A DNA stretch of 64,000 bases, from NCBI RefSeq assembly GCF_030936135.1, contig NC_082632.1, positions 1 through 64,000 of the forward strand, given 5' to 3'. Source of the DNA: Gavia stellata (taxonomy: Eukaryota; Chordata; Aves; Gaviiformes; Gaviidae). Shown here piece after piece: positions 1-9,668 of this stretch. The notes beneath the pieces are model-generated. The model saw nothing but the letters and a program-made list of their open reading frames with translations, was not told the origin of the DNA and made no database searches. The translations under genes and the position numbers were made by a program. Positions within the stretch are counted from its first letter, which is position 1, and the number at the start of each line of letters is the position of its first letter.

Positions 1-515
1 TGCCACCCTCTTTTCAACATCATCACCCCCCCTTTCTGACATCATCACCCCTTTTCTGACATCATCACCCCTTTTCCGACACCATCACCCCTTTTCCGAC
101 ACCATCACCAATTTTCGGACATCACCACCCCCTTTACGACATCATCACCCCCTTTTCGACATCACTACTCCCTTTTCGACATCACCACCCCCTTTTCGAC
201 ATCACCACCCCCTTTTTGACATCACTACTCCCTTTTCGACATCACTACTCCCTTTTCGACATCACCACCCCCTTTTTGACATCATAACTCCCTTTTTGAC
301 ATCATAACTCCCTTTTCGACAGCATCACCCCCTTTTTGACATCGCCACCCTCTTTTCGACATCATCACCCCCCTTTCTGATATTGTCACCCCTTTTCTGA
401 CATCATCACCCCTTTTCTGACATCATCACCCCTTTTCCGACACCATCACCAATTTTCGGACATCACCACCCCCTTTACGACATCATCACCCCCTTTTTGA
501 CATCCCCACCCCCTT
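1..515. repeat. CATCACCCCCTTTTCGA minisatellite
   Basis: Tandem units of about 19-20 bp in which CCCTTTTCGACATCACCA-like copies follow one another with small variations from the left edge to about 515. No gene is visible in it. Confidence 0.9.
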
Positions 516-739
516 TTCGACCCCCCCCTTCCCCCCTCCTCCACCCCTTCCCCCCCCCTCTTCTCCCCCCCCCCCCCCCCCTTGGGGCACCCCTGGGTGC
601 CCCCCCGGGTGTCAAACGGCCGCGCGGGGGCGAGAGGGAAACCCGCGAAAAGGGTGAGTCACCCCCAGCGGTCGCGGGGGGGGCACCCACGAGCTCCCCT
701 ATATGGGTGTGCCCATACGGCGCCTCGTCCCCTATAGAG

Positions 740-1345
740 CAGCTCCCCCCTATATAAGCCCTCCCCTCATATATAAGCACCCCACCCTATAGGACCTCCC
801 CATAGTCCCCCCCCCCAAAAGAACTCCCCTATAGAAGTCCCCTATAGGGCCCCCCAATAGAACTCCCCTATAGGACCTCCCCATAACCCCCCCCAGAACT
901 CCCCTATAGAACTCCTGTATAGGACCCCCCCACAGAACTCCCCTATAGGACCTTCCCATAGGACCCCTCCCTATAGAACCCCCCCCCATAGTACCATCCC
1001 ATAGGCCCCCCGATAGGATCCCCCCCCCCCCAACTCCCCCATAGGACCCCCACATAGGCCCCCTTCATAGAACGCCACTATAGGACCCCCCCAGAGGACA
1101 CCCCCCCCCCGAACTCCCCTATAGGACCCCCCATAGAACTCCCCTATAGGCCCCCCATAGCGCCCCCCCCCCCCAGAACTCCCCTATAGGACCCCCCCCC
1201 ATAGGACACCCCCCCCAACTCCCCTATAGGACCCCCCATAGAACTCCCCTATAGGCCCCCCCATAGCCCCCCCCCCCGCCAAACTCCCCTATAGGCCCCC
1301 CCCATAGGCCCCCCCCGAACTCCCCTATAGGCCCCCCCATAGCGC
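740..1345. repeat. CCCCTATAGGA / CCCATAGAACTC array
   Basis: Imperfect tandem array of CCCCTATAGGACC and CCCCATAGAACTC units separated by C runs. It lies immediately downstream (minus strand) of the lectin-like membrane exon, so it is probably intronic. The CCTATAGG palindrome recurs in many other arrays of this window. Confidence 0.8.
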
Positions 1346-1354
1346 CCCACTCAC

Positions 1355-1413
1355 CCAGCACCCCCAGGGCGCCGATGGCCACCCCCAGGATCAGGCCCCC
1401 GGCCAGGGCCAGG
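1355..1413 (-). CDS. Transmembrane exon of a C-type-lectin-like receptor (partial gene)
   Basis: On the minus strand a 59-nt exon lies between a C-rich tract ending in CAG (1416-1414) and a good GTGAG donor (1354-1350). It reads [19 protein letters not shown], a hydrophobic helix long enough for a single-pass membrane anchor. The upstream minus-strand exon at 2163-2229 encodes a short tail with an ITIM, which is the order expected for a type II NK-cell lectin-like receptor: tail, membrane segment, stalk, lectin domain. The lectin-domain exons would lie left of base 1 and are not seen. The entry phase (2) does not match the exit phase (1) of the 2163-2229 exon, so an exon may be missing or a C run may have the wrong length. 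The family call is an inference from topology; other type II membrane proteins are possible. Confidence 0.45.
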
Positions 1414-1479
1414 CTGGGGGGTGGGGCGCGGCCCCGGGGACAGCGGCCTGGGGCGGGGGGAGGGGCGGGGGGAGGGTCA

Positions 1480-2160
1480 GGGGGGGCGGGGGAGCCTCCC
1501 CTCCCCCCCTCCGCCCCCTCCACCTCCCATCCCTCCTCCTCCTCCATCCCTCCTCCTCATCTCCCATCCCTCCAGCCTTCCTCCCTCCCTTCTCCCTCCA
1601 TCTTCCTCCTCCATCCCTCCTCCTCCTCCCTCCCTCTTCCATCTCCCATCCCTCCATCTTTCCTCCTCCTCCCTCCATCTTCCTCCTTCATCCTTCCTCC
1701 TCCCTCCCACCTCCTCCTCCCTCCATCTTCCTCCTTCATCCTTCCTCCTCCCTCCCTCCTTCCTCCATTCTACTCCCTCCCTCCATCTTCCTCCTCCATC
1801 TTCCTCCTCCCTCCCTCCTCCTCCTTCCTCCTCCATCTCCCATCCCTCCCTCCCTCCTTCCTCCCTCCCTCCTCCTCCCTCCTCCATCTCCCATCCCTCC
1901 CTCCCTCCTTCCTCCCTCCCTCCTCCTCCTCCATCTCCCATCCATCCCTCCCTCCTTCCCTCCTCCTTCCTCCCTCCCTCCTCCTCCTCCATCTCCCATC
2001 CCTCCATCCCTCCTCCTCCTCCCTCCCTCCTCCATCTCCCATCCCTTCACCCTTCTCCTTCCTCCCTCCCTCCCTCCTCCTCCTCCTCCATATTCCTCCT
2101 TCTCCCTCCCTCCTCCTCCATCTTCCTCCTCCCTCCCTCCTCCTCCTCCTCCTCTCTCCC
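1480..2160. repeat. Pyrimidine tract (CCTCC/CTTCCTCCTC)n
   Basis: About 680 bp of almost pure pyrimidine on the plus strand (CCTCCTCCTCCATCTTCCTC units), purine-rich on the minus strand. It fills the putative intron between the two lectin-like exons. Polypurine/polypyrimidine tracts of this type can form triplexes. Confidence 0.9.
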
Positions 2161-2162
2161 AC

Positions 2163-2229
2163 CTCGGGGGGGGGCTCCGGCCGTTCCCCCCGGGACCCTC
2201 AGCTCAGCGTACACGACCTCCTCAGCCAT
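2163..2229 (-). CDS. First coding exon, ITIM-bearing tail of a lectin-like receptor
   Basis: The minus strand opens with ATG at 2229-2227 and reads [18 protein letters not shown] before a GAG|GTGGGA donor at 2163/2162. VVYAEL fits the ITIM pattern (V/I/L/S)xYxx(L/V), and a tail starting with an acidic stretch then YAxL is typical of NK-receptor/CLEC type II proteins, including those in the avian MHC. The exon is 67 nt and ends in phase 1, while the downstream membrane exon at 1355-1413 needs phase 2. A run of nine C (minus strand) sits just before the donor, so a length error there is possible. Function, if the gene is real: an inhibitory cell-surface receptor recruiting SH2 phosphatases. Confidence 0.45.
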
Positions 2230-2429
2230 GTCACCACCACCGCCACCCCCCCCCGGGCCCCCACGTGGGTCACCCCCCGCCCCTCCCCCCCGGGGGGTGA
2301 ATCACTGCGGGGGGGGGGGGGGGGGAGGGGGAAACCACCACAAAAACATCCGCCCCGGGGGGGCACCCCAAAAGCAGCCCTTCCCCTCCCCCCCCCCCCC
2401 CCGTGGTGGCGGGGGTGGGGCTTCATTAA

Positions 2430-2818
2430 TGGGGTTCCCGGGGGGGTTAATTAACGGCCTCATTGGGCTTAATTAGGGGGTTTAGGGAGCTAATTGTGGG
2501 TTTCGGGCACTTAATTAACGGGTTCAGGGCGCTTAATTGGAAGGTTTAGAGCACTTAATTAATAGGGTAAGTAGAGCCTAATTAACAGTGCTAATAGAGC
2601 CTAATTAATAGGGTAAATAGAGCCTAATTAAGTGCTATTAAAGCCTAATTAGTAGGCTAAATAGAGCCTAATTAACAGTGCTATTAAAGCCTAATTAATA
2701 GGGTAAATAGAGCGTAATTAACAGTGCTAATACAGCCTAATTAATAGGGTAAATAGAGCCTAATTAACAGTGCTAATACAGCCTAATTAGCAGGGCTAAC
2801 AGAGCCTAATTAATGCAT
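2430..2818. repeat. AT-rich TAATTA array
   Basis: An abrupt AT-rich island in a GC-rich setting, built from GCCTAATTAATAGGGTAAAT-like units, with a TAATTA every roughly 20-25 bp. TAATTA is the palindromic core bound by many homeodomains. Confidence 0.85.
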
Positions 2819-2959
2819 CACATGCCATTGGCCCCTTGACCTTCACTAGTGACCCCCAGACCTTGTTGAAGACCCCAGGGCTTCGTTAGTAACCCCGACC
2901 CTCGTTAGTCACCCAGGGCCCTCATTAATGATCCCTGGCCCTAATTAACGATCCCGGGG

Positions 2960-4620
2960 TCCTTGGGGACACTCTCATGGGGTGCCTGGGGTGGTCCCAG
3001 GTCCCCAAGAAGGTCCCAGGTCCTTCAGGTGTCCCCAAGGCCACCTGGGCCACATCCCTGATGGGATGGCCCTCAAGAAGGTCCACAAGTCCCTGGCGTG
3101 TCCTCAAGGCCACCTCCATGTTGGGCTGGCCATCAAGAAGGTCCCCAAGTCCCTGGCGTGTCCCCAAGGCCACCTGGGCCACGTCCCTCTTGGGCTGGCC
3201 CTCAAGAAGGTCCCCAAGTCCCTGAGGTGTCCCCAAGGCCACCTGGGCCACATCCCTGCTGGGGTGGCCCTCAAGAAGGTCCCAAAGTCCCTGGCGTGTC
3301 CTCAAGGCCACCTCCATGTTGAACTGGCCATCAAGAAGGTCCCCAAGTCCCTGAGGTGTCCCCAAGGCCACCTGGGCCATGCCCCTCTTGGGGTGGCCCT
3401 CAAGAAACCTCCCAAGTCCCTGAGGTGTCCCCAAGGCCACCTGGGCCACATCCCTGTTGGGCTGGCCATCAAGAAGGTCCCAAGTCCCTGCAGTGTCCCC
3501 AAGGCCACCTGGGCCACGTCCCTCTTGGGCTGGCCCTCAAGAAGGTCCCCAAGTCCCTGACGTGTCCCCAAGGCCACCTGGGCCATGTCCCTCTTGGGGT
3601 GGCCCTCAAGAAACCTCCCAAGTCCCTGAGGTGTCCCCAAGCCCACCTGGGCCACATCCCTCTTGGGGTGGCCATCAAGAACCTCCCAAGTCCCTGCAGT
3701 GTCCCCAAGGCAACCTGGGCCACATCCCTGCTGGGGTGGCCCTCAAGATCCCCAAGTCCCTGGCATGTCCTCAAGGCCACCTCCATGTTGGGGTGGCCAT
3801 CAAGAAGGTCCCCAAGTCCCTGAGGTGTCCCCAAGGCCACCTGGGCCACGTCCCTCTTGGGGTGGCCCTCAAGAAGGTCCCAAGTCCCTGGGGTGTCCCC
3901 AAGACCACCTGGGCCACGTCCCTGTTGGGGTGGCCCTCAAGAAAGTCCCCAAGTGCCTGAGGTGTCCCCAAGGCCACCTGGGCCACCTCCCTGCTGGAGC
4001 GTCCCTCAAGAAGGTCCCCAAGTCCCTGGGGTGTCTCCAAAGCCACATCCCTGTTGGGGTGGCCATCAAGAAGGTCCCAAGTCCCTGCAGTGTCCCCAAG
4101 GCCACCTCCATGTTGGGGTGGCCCTCAAGAACCTCCCAAGTCCCTGGCGTGTCCCCAGGGCCACCTGGGCCACGTACCTGTTGGGCTGGCCCTCAAGAAG
4201 GTCCCCAAGTCCGTGGCATGTCCCCAAGGCCACCTGGGCCACATCCCTGCTGGGGTGGCCCTCAAGAAGGTCCCAAAGTGCCTGAGGTGTCCCCAAGGCT
4301 CCCTCCCTGTTGGAGTGTCCCTCAAGAAGGTCCCCAAGTCCCTGGGGTGTCCCCAAGGCCATGTCCCTGTTGGGGTGGCCATCAAGAAAGTCCTAAGTCC
4401 CTGGCGTGTCCCCAAGGCCACCTGGGCCACCTCCCTGTTGGAGTGTCCCTCAAGAAGGTCCCCAAGTCCCTGGGGTGTCCCCAAGGCCACCTGGGCCACA
4501 CCCCTGTTGGGGTGGCCCTCAAGAATGTCCCCAAGTCCCTGGCGTGTCCCCAAGGCCACGTCCCTCTTGGGCTGGCCCTCAAGAAGGTCCCCAAGTCCTT
4601 GAGGCATCCCCAGGTCCCCT
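2960..4620. repeat. 69-bp minisatellite (CTCAAGAAGGTCCCCAAGTC)
   Basis: About 24 units of 69 bp, with shorter variants lacking the CACCTGGGCCA block. Because 69 is divisible by three, several frames stay open on both strands; these frames are low-complexity and look non-coding. Confidence 0.92.
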
Positions 4621-4657
4621 TGTCCCCCCAGTGGGGACGATGACAAAGCCCTGGCTG

Positions 4658-4670
4658 TGCTGACTCAGCA
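4658..4670. promoter_or_regulatory. Perfect T-MARE / AP-1-like palindrome
   Basis: TGCTGACTCAGCA matches the 13-bp Maf recognition element exactly and contains the AP-1 core TGACTCA. It is embedded in a longer dyad (GGCTG on the left, CAGCC on the right), in a short non-repetitive stretch just outside the 69-bp array. Confidence 0.5.
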
Positions 4671-4708
4671 CCAGCCAGCCTGGGAAGAGACAGAGCCACC
4701 CGGAGCCA

Positions 4709-5174
4709 TTTTGTCACCCGTTTATTGTCACCCCCGGCTGTCCCTCGTCGTCACCCACCTGCGGAAGAGCCATGAGGGGCTGAGTGCCACCAAGGCCATC
4801 CCCAAACCCCCCCGCGCTTTGTCCCCAAAAAGATGATCCCCGTGTAGGAAGGGAGCCCCCGGGGACAGTCACCCTCGGCTGTCCCCACGGTGGGGCCGTC
4901 CCCCCTCTCCTCTGCCTCCGGGTCTTACGTGGGTTGCCATGGGTGACCATCCACGCCTTTGTGGGAGGGGCGTGACCCCGCGTCCCCATGTCCCCGACCC
5001 CCCCCTTGTCCCCAACACACCCCCCCACCTTGTCCCCATGTCCCCAACCCCCACGGTGTCGTCACCACCCCCCGGGCTGAAGAGCCAGCACAACCCTATA
5101 CGAGCCCTCAGAGAATCCCAGGGTGACACACCCCCGCCCATCAGTACCTGTGGTCCTGGAGCTTCATCCAGGAC
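4709..5174 (-). other. Candidate 3' end of an unidentified minus-strand gene
   Basis: Two exon-like pieces are visible on the minus strand. A 27-nt segment (5174-5148) has a strong polypyrimidine tract plus CAG on one side and CAG|GTACTG on the other; in one frame it reads VLDEAPGPQ. A second acceptor, CTTCCGCAG at about 4759, opens a segment reading VGDDEGQPGVTING then stop, overlapping an AATAAA at 4726-4721. Very short terminal exons occur in cytoplasmic tails of MHC class I, class II and BG genes, but the peptides are not recognisable. The phase of the join is unverified and a chance origin is possible. Confidence 0.25.
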
Positions 5175-5204
5175 CTGGAGAGGGGAGGGAAGGAGGTGAG
5201 GGGG

Positions 5205-6780
5205 TGGGTCCCTATAGGGTGAGGGCTATAGGGGGCAGCCCCTATAGGGCGACGTCTATAGGGGGTCGGTGGGGTGGTCCATATAGGGTCTGGGCCATAC
5301 GGGTGGGTCTCATCCCTACAGGATGAGGTTTGCAGGGGTTCAGTGGGGTGGTCCCTATAGGGTCTGATCCCTATAGGGTCTGATCCCTATAGGATGAGGC
5401 CTGTAGGGGGTCAGTGGGGTGGTCCCTATAGGGTCTGATCCCTATAGGACAAAGCCTGTAGGGGTTCAGTGGAGTGGTCCCTATAGGGTCTGATCCCTAT
5501 AGGGTCTGATCCCTATAGGATGAGGCCTGTAGGGGGTCAGTGGGGTGGTCCCTATAGGACAAAGCCTGTAGGGGATCAGTGGGGTGGTCCCTATAGGGTC
5601 TGATCCCTATAGGATGAGGCCTGTAGGGGATCAGTGGAGTGGTCCCTATAGGGTCTGATCCCTATAGGATGAGGCCTGTAGGGGATCAGTGGGGTGGTCC
5701 CTATAGGGTCTGATCCCTATAGGATGACGCCTGTAGGGGTTCAGTGGGGTGGTCCCTATAGGGTCTGATCCCTATAGGACAAGGCCTGTAGGGGGTCAGT
5801 GGGGTGGTCCCTATAGGGTCTGATCCCTATAGGACGAGGCCTGTAGGGGGTCAGTGGGGTGGTCCCTATAGGGTCCGATCCCTATAGGACGAGGCCTGTA
5901 GGGGGTCAGTGGGGTGGTCCCTATAGGGTCTGATCCCTATAGGACGAGGCCTGTAGGGGTTCAGTAGGGTGGTCCCTATAGGGTCTGATCCCTATAGGAC
6001 GAGGCCTGTAGGGGGTCAGTGGGGTGGTCCCTATAGGGTCTGATCCCTATAGGATGAGGCCTGTAGGGGTTCAGTGGGGTGGTCCCTATAGGGTCTGATC
6101 CCTATAGGACAGAGCCTGTAGGGGATCAGTGGGGTGGTCCCTATAGGGTCTGATCCCTATAGGACAAGGCCTGTAGGGGATCAGTGGGGTGGTCCCTATA
6201 GGGTCTGATCCCTATAGGATGAGGCCTGCAGGGGATCAGTGGGGTGGTCCCTATAGGGTCTGATCCCTATAGGACGAGGCCTGTAGGGGGTCAGTGGGGT
6301 GGTCCCTATAGGGTCTGATCCCTATAGGACAAGGCCTGTAGGGGATCAGTGGGGTGGTCCCTATAGGGTCTGATCCCTATAGGATGAGGCCTGTAGGGGA
6401 TCAGTGGGGTGGTCCCTATAGGGTCTGATCCCTATAGGACAAGGCCTGTAGGGGTTCAGTGGGGTGGTCCCTATAGGGTCTGATCCCTATAGGACGAGGC
6501 CTGTAGGGGTTCAGTGGGGTGGTCCCTATAGGGTCCGATCCCTATAGGACGAGGCCTGTAGGGGTTCAGTGGGGTGGTCCCTATAGGGTCTGATCCCTAT
6601 AGGACGAGGCCTGTAGGGGGTCAGTGGGGTGGTCCCTATAGGACAAAGCCTGTAGGGGATCAGTGGGGTGGTCCCTATAGGGTCTGATCCCTATAGGACG
6701 AGGCCTGCATGGGGTCAGTGGGGTGGTCCCTATAGGACGAGGCCTGCAGGGGTTCAGTAGGGTGGTCCCTATAGGGTCAC
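5205..6780. repeat. 55-bp minisatellite with CCCTATAGGG palindromes
   Basis: Nearly perfect 55-bp units carrying TCCCTATAGGGTCTGATCCC followed by GGCCTGTAGGGGTTCAGTGG. Each unit has two CTATAG-centred palindromes about 17 bp apart. Roughly 25-28 copies. Confidence 0.93.
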
Positions 6781-7036
6781 ATACATAGAGGGGCTGTTCC
6801 CTATAGGGTTGGGTCTATAGGCGATAAGGACTTGGGTCCCTACAGGGTCAGGTCCATATGGGGTGGAGGGTCCGGTCCCTATAGAATCAGGTCGGTATGG
6901 GGTCAAATTGGTTTGGCCCCTATTGGATCCATCCATAGGCTGTCTGGAGGGCCGGGTCCCATAGGGCCCGGCCCCTATAGGGGCTGTAGGGGTTGGCGTA
7001 TACCGGGGAGCACCAAGGGGCGCCCCCGGCCGTAGG
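6781..7036. other. Degenerate TATAGG-rich spacer
   Basis: Diverged copies of the preceding CTATAG-containing repeat; no gene recognised. Confidence 0.5.
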
Positions 7037-7108
7037 TCACCCCGTCGCTCTGCCCTCGGCCCCGGGGCGGCACACGGGGCAGCGCCGCCCGGCGGGGGGT
7101 GAGGGGGC
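7037..7108 (-). other. Possible RING-like C-terminal tail
   Basis: A short non-repetitive minus-strand stretch can be read as AGRRCPVCRPGAEGRATG then stop (TGA at 7039-7037). CPxCR is the last zinc-ligand pair of many C3HC4 RING fingers. No convincing acceptor with a pyrimidine tract precedes it, the other RING ligands are not visible, and other frames are also open. Treat as a weak lead only. Confidence 0.15.
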
Positions 7109-8000
7109 CCTATATCCACCCCTATATCCACCCCTATAGCCCCCCCACGTCCCCCCCACGTGCCTATACCTCCCCCGTGCATCCCTACGCCCCCCACCAC
7201 CACCCTACACCCCTCGCACGTAACCCCACATACCTCTATATTCCCCATACCTCCCACACCCCCGATACGCCTCTATAGGCCCCCACATACCCCTCTATCC
7301 CCCCACATACCCCTACGCTCTCATATATCCCCCCACGTCCCCCTATATCCCCCCACATCCCCCTATACCCCCCCACGTATTCTCAACCCGCCATGTACCT
7401 CTCACATACCCCATATACCTCCCCATACTCCCCTATATCCCCCCATACTCCCCTATATACCCCCATACTCCCCTATATCCCTATAGACCCCCTCCTACAC
7501 CCCCAGACCCCTATGTACACCATACCATGCCACCTATACGCTCCCACATACCCCTACACCCCTCCAGACCCCCCATATACCCCTCCAGACCCCCCTATAG
7601 CCCCCACACGTCCCATATACCCCTCCAGACCCCCCTATAGCCCCCACACGTCCCATATAGCCCCATATACCCACCAGACACACCTATAGCCCCCACATGT
7701 CCCATATACCCCTCCAGACACCCCCTATACATCCCATACAGCCCTCCAGACACCCCTATACCCCCCATACAGCCCTCCAGACACCCCCTATACCCCCCCA
7801 CGCCCCTATATACGCCCCATATACCCATCCAGGCACCCCCATACCCCTATAGGCACCTTCATACACCCATATACCCCTCTAAGCACCCCTATATACCCCA
7901 GCACCCCCTCCAGACACGCCTATAGGCCCCCTCCAGGCCCTATATATGCCCCAGACCCCTATATAGCCCCTATATAGCCCCTATATAGCCCCCACCCGCC
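7109..8000. repeat. CCCCTATATACCCC array
   Basis: Irregular tandem array of CCCCTATATACCCC and CCCTCCAGACACCCC units. No gene seen. Confidence 0.85.
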
Positions 8001-8004
8001 TCAC

Positions 8005-8160
8005 CCTCTCCTGCCCCTACCAGCGCCCATCATGGCCGCCGCCGCGCGGCCTTCTGGGAACGCCCCCTCCCCGCTCCGCGCACAGCCGCCGCCTCCGATT
8101 GGCTGCCGGCCGCGCGCGCCCGCGGCGATTGGAGAGCAGCGGCGGGAGGCGGGACTGGAA
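8005..8160 (-). promoter_or_regulatory. CpG promoter with two CCAAT boxes, orphan first exon
   Basis: A CpG-dense stretch carries two minus-oriented CCAAT boxes (ATTGG at 8098-8102 and 8128-8132, 30 bp apart). A GTTCCCAGAAG element resembling part of the ZNF143 motif lies closer to the start (8051-8061). Downstream on the minus strand are two adjacent ATGs (8033 and 8030) and a GAGAGG|GTGAGG donor after 8005, consistent with a small first exon reading MMGAGRGRR. The plus strand has a competing reading: CCCCTACCAG acceptor then ATG at 8032, giving MAAAARPSGNAPSP. I favour a minus-strand housekeeping-type promoter, but the gene it serves is not identified. Confidence 0.4.
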
Positions 8161-8269
8161 GGGGCGGAGGGAGGGGGGCGGGGCTGAGGAAAGGGTGGGG
8201 TTGACGTAAGGGGGCGGGGCTGGCAGAAGGGGCGGGGCCTGGAGCAGCTCCTGGGGGGAGGGGGCAGTA

Positions 8270-9360
8270 ATGAGTGTTAATAACGTTAATAACGGGGGGA
8301 ATAACGGCGGAATAAGGGGGAGCAGCCCCCAAACTGGGGGAGCAACCCCTAATAATGGGGTAAAACCCGCTAATAACGGGGAATAATCCCAAATAAAGGG
8401 GGAAAATGGGGGACAATCCCCTAATAATGGGGTAATAATCGCTAATAGTGGGGAATTATGGGGGAATAGTCCCTAATAATGGGGGAAAATGGGGGAGAAA
8501 CCCCTAATAATGGGGTAATAACCACTAATAATGGGGAATAGTCCCTAATAATGAGGAGAAATGGGGGAGCAACCCTTAATAATGGGGTAATAACCACTAA
8601 TAATGGGGAATAGTCTCTAATAGCGTGGGGGAAACGGGGGAGAAACCCCTAATAATGAGGTAATAACCGCTAATAATGGGGAATAGTCCCTAATAATGAG
8701 GAGAAATGGGGGAGAAACCCCTAATAATGGGGTAATAACCACTAATAATGGGGAATAGTCCCTAATAGTGGGGGGAAACAGGGGAGAAACCCCTAATAAT
8801 GGAGTAATAACCGCTAATAATGGGGAAGAACCCCAAATAAAGGGGGGAAATGGGGAAATAACCCCTAATAATGGGGTACTAATTGCTAATAATGGGGAAT
8901 CACCCAAAATAAAGGCAGGGAAATAGGTGATATTGGAGACCTAACCTAGGCCTGATAATGAAAAATAACTGCTAATGGTGCGGAATAACAGTGAAAATGG
9001 GGAAATAATGGCTAATAACGGGGAAATAATGGCTAATAACGGGGAAATAATGGCTAATAATGGGGAAATAGCGGCTAATAATGGGAAATAGTGGCTAATA
9101 TTGGGGAAATAACGGTTGATAATGTGGAAATAACTGCTACTAATGGGGAAGTAGCTCTAATAATGGGAAATAACGGCTGATATTGGGGAAATAACTGCTA
9201 ATAATGGGGAAATAACGGCTGATAATGTAGAAATAACGGCTGATAATGTAGAAATAACTGCTAATAATGAGGAAATAACTGCTAATAATGGGAAATAGTG
9301 GCTAATAATGGGAAAAACCCCGCAAATAGTTGGGAAATAAGCTGTCGTTAGGGGAAAATG
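8270..9360. repeat. AATAATGGGG array
   Basis: AT-richer tandem array of CTAATAATGGGGTAATAACC and CTAATAATGGGGAAATAACG units. No coding content recognised. Confidence 0.9.
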
Positions 9361-9668
9361 ACTCTTCACACTGGAATTCGCTCCCCCCCCCCCCCAGCTG
9401 TTCCCCCCCAACAGCTGCTGCCCCCCCCCCCCCAGCTGTTGGGGGGCAGCAGTTGGCCGGGTCACGTGCCCCCCCCCCCCCCCCCCCCAATATTTTTAGG
9501 CCCTGAGACATGCGGTCACCACCCAACCCCGCGGCGGGGGCGGGGGGAGCCCACGCCTGGGTCCCCTGCGGGGGGGAGGGGAGTATTGTGCCCCCCCCAC
9601 CTTAGGGTGCCCCCCACCCCAGGGTGTTGCCCTGGCACCCACTGCTGGGAGTGGCCCCCGCCCCAGGC
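9361..9668. other. C-run-rich spacer
   Basis: Long C homopolymers (9384-9395, 9421-9433, 9470-9488) and CAGCTG-containing short palindromes; no gene seen. Homopolymer lengths here should not be trusted. Confidence 0.5.

Noticed and set aside
1..515. CRISPR-like regular repeats
   Set aside because: Units are contiguous tandem copies without unique spacers, in a vertebrate setting with spliced genes.
2960..4643. Long open frames on both strands over the 69-bp array
   Set aside because: The unit is 23 codons, so openness is automatic. Composition is low-complexity, there is no conserved domain, and overlapping frames are equally open.
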